A stretch of DNA of 64,000 nucleotides from Clostridium sp. 12(A) (GTDB lineage: Bacteria > Bacillota > Clostridia > Lachnospirales > Lachnospiraceae), in the NCBI GenBank assembly GCA_000526575.1, contig JAGI01000002.1:1550001-1614000 (forward strand), given 5' to 3'. Shown one piece after another: positions 26,024-34,842 of this stretch (the first letter of the stretch is position 1; every line of letters begins with the position of its first letter). A model generated the notes under the pieces. It did not search any database. It saw only the letters and a program-made list of their open reading frames with translations, and was not told the DNA's origin. Made by a program: the position numbers and the translations under genes.

Positions 26024-28246
26024 TTATTCGTCTCGTTTCCGATACATACGGATACGCAGCAATATGATGATAACCGCAACCAGAATCAAGGACATGGCTG
26101 AAGTTGCGACAATGGTAAATATCACAGACCTTTTGTTTTGAACCAGTTTTTCCATCGGCGCTGGTTCTGCATTCGCTGCTGTGCCTTGAATGAATTGAAA
26201 GGCAGTGATGCTGGAATCAGGTGCAATGATCACACAATCCTTTGTAAGCTCATCCCTTTTTTTGCTTTGCCTTAGATATTCCTGGACGCGAGATATGGAC
26301 TCGCTGCTGCACCCGGTAATTGCAAGTAATCCCCGGTTTAAGGAAAAGGGAGATTTTATCAGCTGCATGATTCCAATCTGACCTGCGTAGTCTCTTGATA
26401 AAATAAGCTGCTCATTGCTTTCAAATCCTGTCCCATCGGGACTATAATGGAAGCTTAAGCTATCATTGATCTGGGCGATCAGGCTATTATCAAGAAACGT
26501 CCCCACAGTTATGATATTATAATCCCCATCATCCTTTTGAAACTCACTTCCCTTTCTTACGAGCAGGCTTCCATAGGGCTTTATTCCGCTGCCATACATA
26601 GCTACAACCTGCCCAAGAAGGTTCAGTTCATCTCCAGAAGGCTTATCCGGTATTACTAGCATAACCTGATTAAATTTCCCCTGACTTCGAAACGGGGAAC
26701 CTTTTACATCAAAGGAAAGATTTATCCCATTAGAAGGAGGTAAGAAAAGAGTGGATTCTTTGGAAACATAAGCCCATGGCATATCACTTTGTCTAGGTGT
26801 GCAGATCAGATCTGCAATCTCTAAATCAAAGGATATCTTTATGCTGCTTGCAGCTGTTCCTAAAATATCCCCTGGCATTTCAAAATTCAGCTCATCCCCG
26901 GAGGCATTTTCCTTGCTTAGGCGTTTACTGGCAATTGGTATCTCTCCCCAGGATACAGTGACTAGGGATCTTGTAAAATCAAGATTCTCGCTGTATCTGA
27001 ATTTTAATGCTACTTTTCCCCCTTCTGAAAGCACATAATCTCCAGTTACGGGAAGATAGACATAATTGTCCTGGTGAAAGGGACCGACAAACATCAGTCC
27101 GCTGCCCATAATATCCTCCAGCGTATAATTTCCTGCCATCATGTCGCTTTGCTTCCCTGCGTTCACAGCGATCTGACCGCTTCCTTTTTCTATGACAGCG
27201 GTCTGACCGCTCTCCTGCATCACCCGGTTTTCATCCATAAGCATATTGGAAGCCTCTATCAGGCTATCTTCTTCCATAGACGTTATAATGAGAAGCGGTC
27301 TGCCCTGAGAATCATCGGTAAATGTCACGGTTGCATTTCCAGTGGAATCAGGAGCTTTGCCTACCAGATTTTTATATTCCGCAGGAAGGTTATCGTAGGT
27401 AGATACCAGTATGGTTCTGGTAGTATCTTTATTTGCTGCATCAGATAAAAGGCATACTTCAATCTCATTCTTAGCTTTCGTCTCAGAGCTTAAGTCCGCC
27501 ATTATATTCATAGCCGCAGCTACCTCTCCACTTACAGCCTGATCGGAAACAGCAATAGTAAGACCTTTTCCTGTGGGATTATAGGTGGACATAAATGGAT
27601 AGGGATAATAAGAAATCCGGTGTTCCGGGTCTTTGGCCTCATAACCGCTCCTGATATGGGATGTATCATAAATCCGAAGCCAGTTGGCATCCGAAGCATC
27701 ATCCACACAGCCTTCCTCATCGAAAAGCCTGGCATAAGCAGAAATGGTCAGGGAGTTAAAACCGGTACGAATTTCACTTACCGGTATCTTTACGTAGAGA
27801 ATCTGAGGGCTGCCATTTTTATACTCCAGACGGTAAGACTGAATGGGCACACCATTGACTGACAGAGTTATGGAGGAGGCCTTTCCTTCCAAAAGCTGGC
27901 TGACATCATACTGAAGCTGGGCATAAACATACTTTACATCCCAATAACTGGGCGCAAAGAAATAAAGATCCGCAGACGAATAAATTCCTTTTAAGGTTTT
28001 CTGAGTAAAAAAATCATCCTGGGTATAGGTGGTGGGCTCATGGGCCGGCTCAGTCACATCCGGCGGGACCGCTTCCTCCGGATCAGCAACCGGAAGGAGG
28101 GGCGCCTGACTTTCAGTTTCCGGCTGTCCTTTACTTGTCACAGTCTGAGCAGTTGGCCTTATTTCTGCATATACTCTGGGTGCCAGCCCTTCTAAGATGA
28201 AAAGGACGAGTACCAGAGATACCCAAAGCTTTTTTTGTATTTTCAT
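26024..28246 (-). CDS. BcsB-like cyclic-di-GMP-associated cellulose synthase subunit homologue
   Basis: About 740 aa. A signal peptide ('KKLWVSLVLVLFILEGLAPRVYA') is followed by a large extracytoplasmic beta-rich region. BcsB family pattern: 'LYFFAPSYWDVKYVYAQLQYDVSQLL', 'LSVNGVPIQSYRL', 'VKIPVSEIRTGFNSLTISAYARLFDEEGC' and 'DANWLRI'. One C-terminal membrane helix ('RSVIFTIVATSAMSLILVAVIIILL') ends in a basic tail. In cellulose synthase BcsB anchors to BcsA and guides the polymer out. Start 28246 fits GAGG six bases upstream; a 33-codon longer frame would overlap the GT2 gene and obscure the signal peptide. Confidence 0.82.
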   Translation of the reverse strand: MKIQKKLWVSLVLVLFILEGLAPRVYAEIRPTAQTVTSKGQPETESQAPLLPVADPEEAVPPDVTEPAHEPTTYTQDDFFTQKTLKGIYSSADLYFFAPSYWDVKYVYAQLQYDVSQLLEGKASSITLSVNGVPIQSYRLEYKNGSPQILYVKIPVSEIRTGFNSLTISAYARLFDEEGCVDDASDANWLRIYDTSHIRSGYEAKDPEHRISYYPYPFMSTYNPTGKGLTIAVSDQAVSGEVAAAMNIMADLSSETKAKNEIEVCLLSDAANKDTTRTILVSTYDNLPAEYKNLVGKAPDSTGNATVTFTDDSQGRPLLIITSMEEDSLIEASNMLMDENRVMQESGQTAVIEKGSGQIAVNAGKQSDMMAGNYTLEDIMGSGLMFVGPFHQDNYVYLPVTGDYVLSEGGKVALKFRYSENLDFTRSLVTVSWGEIPIASKRLSKENASGDELNFEMPGDILGTAASSIKISFDLEIADLICTPRQSDMPWAYVSKESTLFLPPSNGINLSFDVKGSPFRSQGKFNQVMLVIPDKPSGDELNLLGQVVAMYGSGIKPYGSLLVRKGSEFQKDDGDYNIITVGTFLDNSLIAQINDSLSFHYSPDGTGFESNEQLILSRDYAGQIGIMQLIKSPFSLNRGLLAITGCSSESISRVQEYLRQSKKRDELTKDCVIIAPDSSITAFQFIQGTAANAEPAPMEKLVQNKRSVIFTIVATSAMSLILVAVIIILLRIRMYRKRDE

Positions 28247-28289
28247 CATCATCCTCGATTCTTCCGCAAACGGCGGCATATTCTCCAGC

Positions 28290-29591
28290 TTATTGCTTAG
28301 TATTCCCAGTTTTTTTCTCTTTCCTCTTCCCACCTGCTTCTTCAAAGCGCTCTGTTTTATCCCATATGACTTCCTTGTTAAAAAGCCTGTCCTGAACGCC
28401 CTGTATCACTCCGTTTAAAACCACCAGCACCCATAGCTTTGCATAGGTAAACAGCATAACAAAGGTGAGTAACAGGTTGCTGAAATTAAACTCATTTTTT
28501 TCTACCGATAGGGTAATTGCAACATTTAACACAAATAACAGAATGGCCATCTCCCAAAGAAGGGAAGAGAAGCCTCCCAGGGTCACATACCAAAAACCCA
28601 GAATTCCCATGACAAAGATCAAATCGGAAAAAACAAGGGAAGTAAACATCAGAAGATAGACCAAAGCATAGTAAATCACATCAAGCCTCATTCTTCCAGC
28701 TTCCGGATCAAACGCATATTTAAAATTGCTTTTCAGCACATATAAGTTTCCCTTTACCCAGCGGGTTCTTTGCTTGAACCACTGTTTTAGTATCTGAGGT
28801 TCCTGCTCCCAGGTGACTGCGTGGGGGATAAATTTAATATAATATCCCATTCGGTACAAGCGAAAACTGATTTCCGTATCCTCTGCAAGTGCATTGACAT
28901 CCCAGCCTCCCATTTGATCGATCAGCTCTCTTCGGATTACATAGTTGGTACCAGGTATGGTACACAGCTTAAAAAAGAAAAAACGTCCGGCCTGGTTCAT
29001 GCACTGATAGGCAAGGGTTTCGATGTTAACAAATCTGGTAAGCAGAGAAGCATACTTATTCCTGGTCCTGAATTTACCGATTACAGCACCTAATTTATCA
29101 TCTGACATCAGATTCTCTACGAGAATTTTAAGCGCCTGCCGTTCCGGGGTGTTGTCTGCATCATAGATTGCGATTACTGTACCTGACGCCACGGAAAGTG
29201 CGATGTTCAATGCATTGGATTTTCCCTTTCCTCCCACAATATTGTCCGTATTGATTACAATGATTCTGGACTCCGGATTGTCATGCTGTATCTGTTTTAG
29301 CACCTCACTGGAATTATCCGTAGAATTGTCATTGACCACAATGATTTCATATTTATCCCTGGGATAATCAAGCTTTATCAAGGCTTCCATGGTTTTTTGA
29401 ATCACAATACTTTCATTATGGGCAGGAACCATGACAGTTACCATTGGATATTCCGGAATTGCTTTATGACCATCTGTGCGGTACATCCTCATAATATAGA
29501 GAAAACCGCCAATGGAAAGCATAATATTTAAAAACATCAGTCCCCATATGGCAAAGATGGAATACAACGCCAGTACATCGACAATTGACAT
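28290..29591 (-). CDS. Processive membrane glycosyltransferase family 2, BcsA-like without PilZ
   Basis: About 433 aa. An N-terminal membrane helix, a GT-A domain with 'VPAHNES', 'NDNSTDN', DAD at about 144-146 and the catalytic 'LAEDTE' at about 236-238, then the processivity motif QRTRW at about 274-278, and four to five C-terminal membrane helices. This is the layout of cellulose, hyaluronan and PNAG synthases. Unlike BcsA it lacks a C-terminal PilZ domain; the tail is short and basic. GGGAGGG precedes ATG 29591. With the adjacent BcsB-like protein it should form the synthase core. Product sugar not readable from sequence. Confidence 0.85.
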   Translation of the reverse strand: MSIVDVLALYSIFAIWGLMFLNIMLSIGGFLYIMRMYRTDGHKAIPEYPMVTVMVPAHNESIVIQKTMEALIKLDYPRDKYEIIVVNDNSTDNSSEVLKQIQHDNPESRIIVINTDNIVGGKGKSNALNIALSVASGTVIAIYDADNTPERQALKILVENLMSDDKLGAVIGKFRTRNKYASLLTRFVNIETLAYQCMNQAGRFFFFKLCTIPGTNYVIRRELIDQMGGWDVNALAEDTEISFRLYRMGYYIKFIPHAVTWEQEPQILKQWFKQRTRWVKGNLYVLKSNFKYAFDPEAGRMRLDVIYYALVYLLMFTSLVFSDLIFVMGILGFWYVTLGGFSSLLWEMAILLFVLNVAITLSVEKNEFNFSNLLLTFVMLFTYAKLWVLVVLNGVIQGVQDRLFNKEVIWDKTERFEEAGGKRKEKKTGNTKQ

Positions 29592-29632
29592 ATACCCTCC
29601 CACAAATTAAAACATTCAAAGAAACAGATTTT

Positions 29633-31249
29633 TTAACCCTGGTCTTTCTCTTTTTCTCCACTCCCAAAGAAATAATTTCTGCGGTTGTTGTATCTGGCAA
29701 ACAAGATAAACAGGAGAAAAACCAGAGAGGTAATACCCACCATGAAAATCAGCAAACGGTTTTGAGATGTTAAGTCCTTGGAAAACCGCTGGAGCATATT
29801 TCTGTGATAATCAAAATTTTTCACATAAGTGCTTGGAAGAAAGCTCAAATCCTGTTTCTTTTGATTGAGAATCAGACCTTGATTTCCATACGTCATTAAA
29901 TCCTTTTCCATCCAGTAGCTGTGTTCCATGTCCCACAGGCTTTTTAAAGGAATCCTGGAGCTGCGGCAGGCATTGATTTTTAACAGGATTTCAGATGGAT
30001 CCGCCTCCATGGAAATCCAAACTGCAGTGGAATAAGCGGAAACATAGCTTGTACCAAGGTCGTCAAGAGCCACAGAACTGCCAATCCACTGATGACCGTC
30101 TTTATAGACCTCATTGGTGTTTCCCTCTGATGCATCAAGATAAGAATCCTCCTCGTTGGAGGTAACGATTGTCTTAAAATGCCTCATGATCTCAATGGTA
30201 TCCGGGTGAAACATCCAATTACGGGGCACCTGTAAGGCAAGAGGATACACTCCCTGTTTGTTGTAGATTGAGAGGGCCTGTGCCAGATAATCCAGAACAA
30301 CATTTTTATCAAGGGGATTCATCTGATTGATGGGAGTATTGATAATAACTGCCCCTCCATTTGCCTGGGCATACCGTAGAATCTCGCAAAAGCGGACCAT
30401 AGCCGGATAATCCCCGTTCACATACATGGGCATGACTGATATGACAAATGGTGTCTTTCCTTTTACCAGCATTTTAACCACGCCCATCAGCTTTTCTGGA
30501 TCCTCATAGGGGTAAACCTTATTAACTACAATATATTGAGGAAATATATTGGGACTTCCGTTAAAGGGCCATTTCCACTGGGCCACTTCTTTTATGAATA
30601 CAGCCTTTATCAATGGATCATCGAAATCCGTTATCGGTAAATGAGTCAAAGCCCCTTCTCTTGCACAAACATATCCTTCTTTCTCACTTACAGTAAGTCC
30701 TCCATTTTTATAACTTAAGTTTTTTAAAAACAGAAAAAACGGTTCCTTTGCCATACTGGTCCGCTGGCTCAGATCATCAAAATTATAACGAATCTTACCC
30801 GTTGTACTTTTGATGTACTCATAAGACTGGTCCCTTCCTGTCTGATCAAGGTATGCCTTTAAAAATTCATTGCCAACAAAAAAGATATGACTTGCTTCTT
30901 TCGTCTCCCCGGTGTGATTCTCCTCGTACAATCTAAGCTTTTCTGGAAATTCACTGGGGTACGTGGTGATATCGTAACAGATGACATAAGAGAATTTATT
31001 TAGGTCATCCATGCACTCAGAAGCAGTTCCATAGCTTACTTTAAAGCTTTGATACGTGAGGATTTCAACCATATCAGAGACCATCCTCCCAGTATTCTTA
31101 TCAGAACCGTCACTGTAAATAATTAGAATATCGCCTTTTTCTATCTGCTTTTGATCCGCGGCCCAAACCGCTGGCTGACAGTATAATGCGGATAAGACAT
31201 ACATGGCAAAACCAATTATCCATCTTTTACACATCGTATTGAAGTTCAT
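29633..31249 (-). CDS. Secreted, membrane-anchored DUF2334-like (degenerate polysaccharide deacetylase-fold) protein
   Basis: 538 aa. A signal peptide ('WIIGFAMYVLSALYCQPAVWA') is followed by an N-terminal Rossmann-like region ('DILIIYSDGSDKNTGRMVSDMVEILTYQS' split around residue 45). A segment at about 245-420 resembles DUF2334 ('VYPYEDPEKLMGVVKMLV', 'TPFVISVMPMYV'). The usual deacetylase His-x-x-x-His is not seen, and 'NGGAVIINTPIN' stands where DUF2334 proteins usually have a His-Gly motif, so catalysis is doubtful. A C-terminal helix ('LLIFMVGITSLVFLLFILFA') anchors it. It overlaps the GGDEF-like gene by 23 nt. Possibly a glycan-binding partner of the synthase. Confidence 0.68.
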   Translation of the reverse strand: MNFNTMCKRWIIGFAMYVLSALYCQPAVWAADQKQIEKGDILIIYSDGSDKNTGRMVSDMVEILTYQSFKVSYGTASECMDDLNKFSYVICYDITTYPSEFPEKLRLYEENHTGETKEASHIFFVGNEFLKAYLDQTGRDQSYEYIKSTTGKIRYNFDDLSQRTSMAKEPFFLFLKNLSYKNGGLTVSEKEGYVCAREGALTHLPITDFDDPLIKAVFIKEVAQWKWPFNGSPNIFPQYIVVNKVYPYEDPEKLMGVVKMLVKGKTPFVISVMPMYVNGDYPAMVRFCEILRYAQANGGAVIINTPINQMNPLDKNVVLDYLAQALSIYNKQGVYPLALQVPRNWMFHPDTIEIMRHFKTIVTSNEEDSYLDASEGNTNEVYKDGHQWIGSSVALDDLGTSYVSAYSTAVWISMEADPSEILLKINACRSSRIPLKSLWDMEHSYWMEKDLMTYGNQGLILNQKKQDLSFLPSTYVKNFDYHRNMLQRFSKDLTSQNRLLIFMVGITSLVFLLFILFARYNNRRNYFFGSGEKEKDQG

Positions 31250-32090
31250 TTTCTACCCTTTGCTTAAATTGCATCATGTCATCTCCAAACTCTTCCTTAC
31301 TGTATTCCATGCTGGCCATTTTCACTTCTATCTTAATGGCATGATCGGCAATGTCAGAAAAAGCATCCCTTTCTGAAATCCGGCTTCGCAGCCTCCCCAT
31401 AGCAATTTCGCTTCCTTCCTTGTCACAGGTCATAATGATTGCCAGACTTCCTTTGTGATCGGTAGAGTAAGTCTTGTCCTCTACCCGGACGGTGTCGGAT
31501 ACAATCTGAGCCAGACGCTGTATCACCCTCTCATAATTCTGGCGTGACAAAATGCTTTTAAGCTCTGATTCATATTTAAGCACGATAACCATGAGAGACA
31601 GGGGGAGCTTGTTTCTTTCTGCATAGGATACCTGGATATACAGATCATGATACAAGCTTCTTAAGTTATATAGCTTTGTAAGTGGATTCACCATGACCAG
31701 TTCCTCCACCTGCTCCCTTAAGATATCATTTTCCAGTTCCAGCTTTCGATTGCCGGAAACAAACAAATACATGGCTGCTACGGATAGTATAGGAAGAAAT
31801 ATCCACACAAAGCTGATCAGTGGAATTTCCGTCTCATAGGCAAGAAACAGATACAAGCGGTAAGCCGTATAAATGAGGACCTCCAGACCTGACAGCACAA
31901 TGGACAGACCAAACAGCTTAAAGCCAGTGAGAAGTATTGCTAAAAAGATGAAAAGAAGCATAAGCACGGCTTCAAAAAGCAATGGTTTGGGCGTGTAGCT
32001 CACGGTCAAAGCCCCTGTAAACAGACAGGCGAGCAATAAGACCAGCCCCAGATCCTGGAACAGATAGCCATACGATTTATGCTTTGTCAT
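31227..32090 (-). CDS. Membrane protein with degenerate GGDEF domain (RxxD retained), PelD-like regulator candidate
   Basis: 287 aa. Four hydrophobic helices (about 12-110), a short coiled coil (115-132), then a diguanylate-cyclase fold starting 'NPLTKLYNLRSLYHDL' (the usual D-x-LT-x-L-x-N-R segment). The signature GGDEF is replaced by HKGSL (212-216), so cyclase activity is not expected. Upstream, RVED (202-205) sits where the RxxD inhibitory site binds c-di-GMP in active enzymes. In PelD a degenerate GGDEF with an intact RxxD is the c-di-GMP receptor that switches on Pel synthesis. Inferred to do the same here. AGGAGG precedes the ATG. Confidence 0.8.
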   Translation of the reverse strand: MTKHKSYGYLFQDLGLVLLLACLFTGALTVSYTPKPLLFEAVLMLLFIFLAILLTGFKLFGLSIVLSGLEVLIYTAYRLYLFLAYETEIPLISFVWIFLPILSVAAMYLFVSGNRKLELENDILREQVEELVMVNPLTKLYNLRSLYHDLYIQVSYAERNKLPLSLMVIVLKYESELKSILSRQNYERVIQRLAQIVSDTVRVEDKTYSTDHKGSLAIIMTCDKEGSEIAMGRLRSRISERDAFSDIADHAIKIEVKMASMEYSKEEFGDDMMQFKQRVENELQYDV

Positions 32091-32144
32091 TTGTCCTTTT
32101 TCCTCCTATTCTTCTACACCTAAGACAACCAGATTCCATACTTT

Positions 32145-33683
32145 TTAAACGATCTTTATCTTATGCTGCAGCTCCGCAAACACACAATATGTCATAATAT
32201 CAAGGGAAAGTCCCACCAGGAAGGTGCGCTGAACCATTTCTGCATCACCACTGCCAATAATCACGATGATTGACTGGGATAACAGCACCCCTAAAACAGT
32301 AATAAGCATATCTAAAAAAATGGTATTGCTCCGATTTTCTCCAGGCCGAATGGAATACCCTTTGTAAAACAGGAAGAAGATAAACCCCGTAAGCACAATA
32401 AGATAACCAATGGTTTTAGGCGCCGACATCATCTTAAAGGTGCTCCAGCCTGACCAGAAAAGACTCTTCGCCTTTAGGGGCATTCCCGCAGATATTTCAT
32501 AATTTCCGCAGCTTCCTCTTCTGATATCCATTCCTGCCCCAATAGAGACATCAATCATTCCTAACATGCTTCCCGGATGGCGAAGGTAATAGACGGCTAT
32601 GTCAGAAGCAGAGTATTGATCCAGAAATCCATGGTACAAGGAATCATCTCCTGCCTTTACCAGGGGCAGATAATCGTAAGCCGAGGAATCGGTCAACAGC
32701 TCATAAGAAGGATTGATTCCGAACTCCTCAAGGGTTTCTGATGGACTTGATGATACAAATAATACCCCTCTTGTCATTGCATGCAATTTGCTGGTCTCAC
32801 CGAAATCAGATGGATAGATGAAAATACATAAAATAGAAATCAGGCTGAGAACAAAAGCAGTTCCTATGCAGCTAACTCCCCAGATAAAACTTCTTCTTAC
32901 AAAAATAAGCCTGATGACATATATGGCAAATAAAAAGCCAAGAACTGCACATTGACGTCTGGAGCTGAGTAAAATGACAGCCGAGAATAAAAACAGCATC
33001 AGACTAAAAAAATCCCGGTAGCCGGACCGTTCTTTTTGAAAAGACATAGAGGCACCAACACAGTAGAGCATTGCAATGAGCCATATGGCTTCCGGATAAA
33101 AGGAGTTAAAGTAGGTTAAGTATCCGATATCAGAAAATATTACGAGTCCGGCTGCCGCAATCAATGCTCCCTCGGTAAATTGCCTCACCCGCTTACATAC
33201 CTCCCGAATCAAGAGATACACGGCTGGAAGATAAAGGATCAGATAAAGAAGTCCTAAAAACCGGATATCAAAATAATGGTCTCTTGTAAATAAATAATCC
33301 AGTGACTTCGCTATCCTTAAAATGATTACCTGACTGTTTATAGTCTTGCCCGGCATATCCTCCCCCGATGCAACGGTTGAGTAGGTTTTTATAAAATAAT
33401 TGTTATAAATGAGGTCCGGCTCTCTTTCTATATAGTAAATACCAGCTGATCTCATCACCTCATCGGTGGAACCGTCTCCTGCCACTCCAAGATAATTAGG
33501 TAAAAAGAGAATGACAAAAGCAATTATCGCAGTTATGACTGTAACAAGAAGAGCCAGCCGGGAAGGGGAATACCTGCCTTCCATCTTAAAATTCACATTT
33601 CTTAAAAATCCCCTGATCTTACTCAGAAACGTCACGAATCTGGTAAGATGCCTGGCTGCAAACGACTCTTCACGATTCTTCAT
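32145..33683 (-). CDS. Multi-spanning membrane protein of the polysaccharide locus, possible GT-C
   Basis: 512 aa, about 10 to 12 hydrophobic segments. The first membrane helix is followed by an outward loop with 'VAGDGSTDEVMRSAGIYY', an acidic loop in the position of GT-C catalytic residues; a further large loop lies at about 285-375. I do not recognise a named family. GGAG precedes the ATG. It overlaps the GtrB-like gene by 14 nt; a GtrB-type enzyme often works with a membrane GT-C partner that transfers from undecaprenyl-phosphate sugar, which suits this protein. A 54-nt gap separates it from the GGDEF-like gene. Confidence 0.62.
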   Translation of the reverse strand: MKNREESFAARHLTRFVTFLSKIRGFLRNVNFKMEGRYSPSRLALLVTVITAIIAFVILFLPNYLGVAGDGSTDEVMRSAGIYYIEREPDLIYNNYFIKTYSTVASGEDMPGKTINSQVIILRIAKSLDYLFTRDHYFDIRFLGLLYLILYLPAVYLLIREVCKRVRQFTEGALIAAAGLVIFSDIGYLTYFNSFYPEAIWLIAMLYCVGASMSFQKERSGYRDFFSLMLFLFSAVILLSSRRQCAVLGFLFAIYVIRLIFVRRSFIWGVSCIGTAFVLSLISILCIFIYPSDFGETSKLHAMTRGVLFVSSSPSETLEEFGINPSYELLTDSSAYDYLPLVKAGDDSLYHGFLDQYSASDIAVYYLRHPGSMLGMIDVSIGAGMDIRRGSCGNYEISAGMPLKAKSLFWSGWSTFKMMSAPKTIGYLIVLTGFIFFLFYKGYSIRPGENRSNTIFLDMLITVLGVLLSQSIIVIIGSGDAEMVQRTFLVGLSLDIMTYCVFAELQHKIKIV

Positions 33684-34635
33684 GCTGTTTCTCCAAAAGA
33701 TTATTTGTTTCCACGTTATACCTGGGACGCTGTTTTACTTCTATATAAATCTTTCCGATATAAGTTCCTATGAGGCCAACCGACAAAAGCTGAACCCCGC
33801 CGATAAACCATATGGACAAAATAATAGAGGTCCAGCCTGCTACTACTCTTCCCGATAAATAGGAATAAAACCCATAGATCGCTGCCAGAATGCTAAAGAG
33901 CACAATCAACAGGCCAAGATTCGTAATCATGAGGATGGGCTGAATGCTAAAGGAAGTTATACCCTCAAAAGCCATAGAAAGCATCTTGCTGAAAGGATAT
34001 TTGGATTCTCCGGCAATTCTTAATTTCCTGTCGTACGTAACGACTGTGGAACGATATCCAATTAAGGGGATGATTCCCCTTAAAAAGAGATTTCTCTCCT
34101 CATAACGGGAGAATACCTCTACGGCCCGTTTGGACATGAGCCTGTAATCTGCATGGTTGTATACAATATCAATCTTCATTGCCCGCATTAACCGGTAAAA
34201 ACCAAGGGCAGTTGTTCTTTTAAAAAAAGTATCGGTATCTCTTTTCTTTCTGACTCCATAAACAATGTCATAGCCCTGAATAAATTTATCTACCATCTCC
34301 TCTATGACAGAAACATCATCCTGCAAATCAGCATCAATGGATACAATCATATCTCCGTAATCCTTTGCCGCAAGAAGTCCTGCTGTAAGCGCATTTTGAT
34401 GACCACTATTTTTAGCCAGCTTTAATCCATAGACAAAGGGAGACTCTTTATGATACTCCTCTATGATATTCCAGGTCTTGTCTCTGCTACCATCATCCAC
34501 ATAAAGAATAAAGCTGCCGCGCCCCACTTTCCCCGCTTCCACCAGCCTTTGTATGATGCTAATCAATTCCTTATTGGTATATGCAAGTGCTTCTTCTTCG
34601 TTATAACAGGGTACTACAATACAAAGTCTGTTCAT
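33670..34635 (-). CDS. Polyprenyl-phosphate glycosyltransferase, GtrB/DPM1-like GT2
   Basis: 321 aa. GT-A domain with 'VVPCYNEEEAL', 'YVDDGSRDKTW', 'GHQNALTAGLLAA', 'VSIDADLQDD' and 'ESKYPFSKMLSMAFEG', then two C-terminal membrane helices (about 230-295) and 'GLIGTYIGKIYIEVKQRPRYNV'. Family members transfer glucose or another sugar from a nucleotide donor to undecaprenyl phosphate on the inner membrane face. GAGGGA lies 8 nt before the ATG. First substantial gene of the operon; the start codon overlaps the stop of a short leader frame (34632-34706). No GtrA-type flippase is seen nearby. Confidence 0.9.
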   Translation of the reverse strand: MNRLCIVVPCYNEEEALAYTNKELISIIQRLVEAGKVGRGSFILYVDDGSRDKTWNIIEEYHKESPFVYGLKLAKNSGHQNALTAGLLAAKDYGDMIVSIDADLQDDVSVIEEMVDKFIQGYDIVYGVRKKRDTDTFFKRTTALGFYRLMRAMKIDIVYNHADYRLMSKRAVEVFSRYEERNLFLRGIIPLIGYRSTVVTYDRKLRIAGESKYPFSKMLSMAFEGITSFSIQPILMITNLGLLIVLFSILAAIYGFYSYLSGRVVAGWTSIILSIWFIGGVQLLSVGLIGTYIGKIYIEVKQRPRYNVETNNLLEKQHEES

Positions 34636-34706
34636 ACAAAGTCCCTCTTTTGCTTCAAGTTCTCTGCCTTAGTCAAATCAAATGGATTTGTTTTATTTTG
34701 CCACAT
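34632..34706 (-). CDS. Possible 24-codon leader peptide of the polysaccharide operon
   Basis: ATG at 34706 begins a 24-codon frame, strongly polar ('MWQNKTNPFDLTKAENLKQK'), whose TGA overlaps the ATG of the GtrB-like gene. A GTG at 34733 would extend it to 33 codons. AAGGAG lies rather far upstream (about 15 nt). Coupling suggests a regulatory role if translated; it may be chance. Confidence 0.25.
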   Translation of the reverse strand: MWQNKTNPFDLTKAENLKQKRDFV

Positions 34707-34734
34707 ATTCTCTGTAAAATACTCCTTAAACACA

Positions 34735-34774
34735 TAAAAAAACCAGTGCCAGGAATTCCATCCTGATACTGGTT
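34735..34774 (-). terminator. Terminator after motB
   Basis: AACCAGT..CAGGA pairs with TCCTG..ACTGGTT across a short loop, followed on the minus strand by a run of seven T. It lies about 70 bp past the motB stop and just upstream of the polysaccharide operon. Confidence 0.8.
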
Positions 34775-34842
34775 CATCTTATATCTGTTTTCGGTATTAA
34801 ATTAAACATGAAAATTGCATCTGTAACCAGAAGTGGCTGCTT

